Source: Physcomitrium patens
Taxonomy: Eukaryota; Streptophyta; Bryopsida; Funariales; Funariaceae
Assembly: GCF_000002425.4 (NCBI RefSeq)
Contig: NC_037253.1
Span: 16,508,407 to 16,572,406, forward strand
DNA: 64,000 bases
Reading direction: 5' to 3'
Shown here: one piece after another, positions 62,826 to 64,000 of the stretch
How the letters are laid out: each line of letters opens with the position of its first letter
Position numbering within the stretch: the stretch's first letter is position 1
Made by a program: the position numbers and the translations under genes
Notes under the pieces: model-generated
Database searches by the model: none
Told to the model about the DNA's origin: nothing
What the model saw: only the letters and a program-made list of their open reading frames with translations

Positions 62826-64000
62826 TTAGTTAACAGCCGCATAGCCCTTCGGGTGCGCTTTCCGCCACTTCCAAGCTACTCTTAGCGTCTGGGTCAAGTC
62901 GGTGTGTTGGGCAATCCACTTGAGCTCATTGTTGATTAGAGTCGGATCACTGTAAACCTCAGCATAATCACCCGGCCGCCGCTCCATGTATTTAATAGTT
63001 ACGTTCACACCTGTTGCTTCTTTACAAGCTTCGACGAACTGCTTAACACTCACACCTGAGAAAGACCATCCAAACCAGCAAGTATAATTAGCTTTACCCA
63101 TCTAGTAACCATCCATCAGAAACTAATCCACGTGGCTATATATGTAGAAGCAAAGAGATTACCTTTACCAGTAGCCACATTATAGATTCCCGTTTTTCCA
63201 GGCTTTGCAGCGTTCAAAGCCTTGACGTGAGCATCTACAAGATCTGTCACATGTATGTAATCTCGCACACATGTTCCATCTGCAGTATTGTAATCCGTTC
63301 CTTGAACCTGAAGCCAGCACATTGCACTGTTGAATTCTGAACGAACCAGACCGTGCTGAAATATAGTAGAGGCAAGTAGGAACTATCCAACGATAACCTA
63401 GATGACTGTCAAAACTATTGCAGCTGAAAAATCTAATAACAATGATGAGATCAGTTCCAACCTTCAATTCTGGAATGACACCCATTGCGGCATCGAAGCA
63501 AGCCCCTGATATTCGTCCGTGGGCTCGAAGTTCCGGTCGTGGAGCTTCTCCCAAACGTCCTTTGGAATCGGACCCAATTACATTGAAGTACCTGATTATC
63601 CAAATTTACAGAATGTGACTAAATCTAGACCTCCACACTGATAAAACAAAAGGGTCCGTCATCGATCTTCCATTGAACTTAGCCTTGATCAGAAAATAAA
63701 AACTTGAAGGCCATGCAAGAACCCCAAATTCCAAGGCACCACGAGTTGCAATATTTCCACTGAACTCTTAACAGGAACGAACCTCAGGATCATCACCGAT
63801 AACTGGTCATTACTCTTGACGTAGTCCAAAATAATGTCTTCTGCCATCTTCTTTGCTTTCCCGTACGGGTTGATTGGAACCTATATACGGACCCGTGAGA
63901 TTAAAACTATTCTCAAGACTAAAACTAAAACTACAACTACAGATCTTCCTAACAGAATCAAGATTCCAAGACCAAGAGTAACAGCAACTTACCTGTGGTG
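62826..64000 (-). CDS. UXE: UDP-D-xylose (UDP-arabinose) 4-epimerase, 3' part
   Basis: This Golgi or cytosolic enzyme interconverts UDP-xylose and UDP-L-arabinose for cell-wall polymers. Five exons lie in the window: 64000-63993 (cut by the window edge), 63880-63783, 63591-63462, 63307-63163 and 63055-62826; phases agree. The visible part covers about 200 C-terminal residues of a family usually near 400. Seen are the short-chain dehydrogenase Tyr-Lys pair in [12 protein letters not shown], then [57 protein letters not shown] and [13 protein letters not shown]. These match plant MUR4/UXE better than UDP-glucose 4-epimerase. The NAD-binding N terminus and any transmembrane anchor are outside the window. 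No disabling change is seen. Confidence 0.95.

Noticed and set aside
1..64000. CRISPR arrays, operons, ribosome-binding sites, rRNA and tRNA genes
   Set aside because: The window is eukaryotic nuclear DNA; spaced direct repeats of CRISPR type were not seen, and no cloverleaf or rRNA segment was convincing by eye. A tRNA covariance search was not possible here.

Overview
This is a window of nuclear DNA from a land plant, most likely a moss. The evidence is the mix of plant-type genes (plastid ferritin with the seven-intron plant layout, UDP-xylose/arabinose 4-epimerase, SDG40-like SET protein, IDM1-like PHD acetyltransferase), compact GT-AG introns, GC-balanced exons set in very AT-rich intergenic DNA, and many long (AT)n tracts. 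Physcomitrium patens or a close relative is my guess; a species call needs a database match.

Layout. 1-4071 is AT-rich DNA without genes. 4072-9770 is one complete but inactivated Ty1/Copia LTR retrotransposon with an AAATT target duplication. 10906-13470 (+) is an eight-exon plastid ferritin gene. 13.5-16.6 kb is AT-rich. 16596-18436 (-) is a BCS1/AATP1-type AAA-ATPase. 21182-23788 (+) is an organellar polynucleotide phosphorylase whose KH domain looks truncated. 24-30.8 kb is an AT-rich desert holding a decayed vacuolar H+-pyrophosphatase fragment near 29.2-29.6 kb. 32747-34403 (-) is a CCCH/KH zinc-finger protein. 37.1-37.7 kb holds broken reading frames of foreign-looking composition that I cannot identify.

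37939-41064 (-) is a ten-exon RNase III-like/dsRBD protein with a degraded catalytic signature. 42259-48306 (-) is a ten-exon IDM1-like PHD-finger/GNAT protein with a long C-terminal extension. 51108-52567 (+) is an unrecognised protein rich in Thr-Pro repeats and lysine. 53-55.2 kb is AT-rich. 55532-58298 (+) is the SDG40-like SET-domain gene. 58.3-62.8 kb is AT-rich. 62826 to the right edge (-) is the 3' part of a UDP-arabinose 4-epimerase gene.

The genes are independent eukaryotic units, not an operon. Two themes recur: organelle or plastid function (ferritin, AAA-ATPase, PNPase, perhaps the RNase III-like protein) and RNA or chromatin regulation (CCCH/KH, RNase III-like, IDM1-like). Exon borders were placed by hand from GT/AG sites, protein-family expectation and phase. 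The exon sum is a multiple of three for every complete gene. No transcript data were available.
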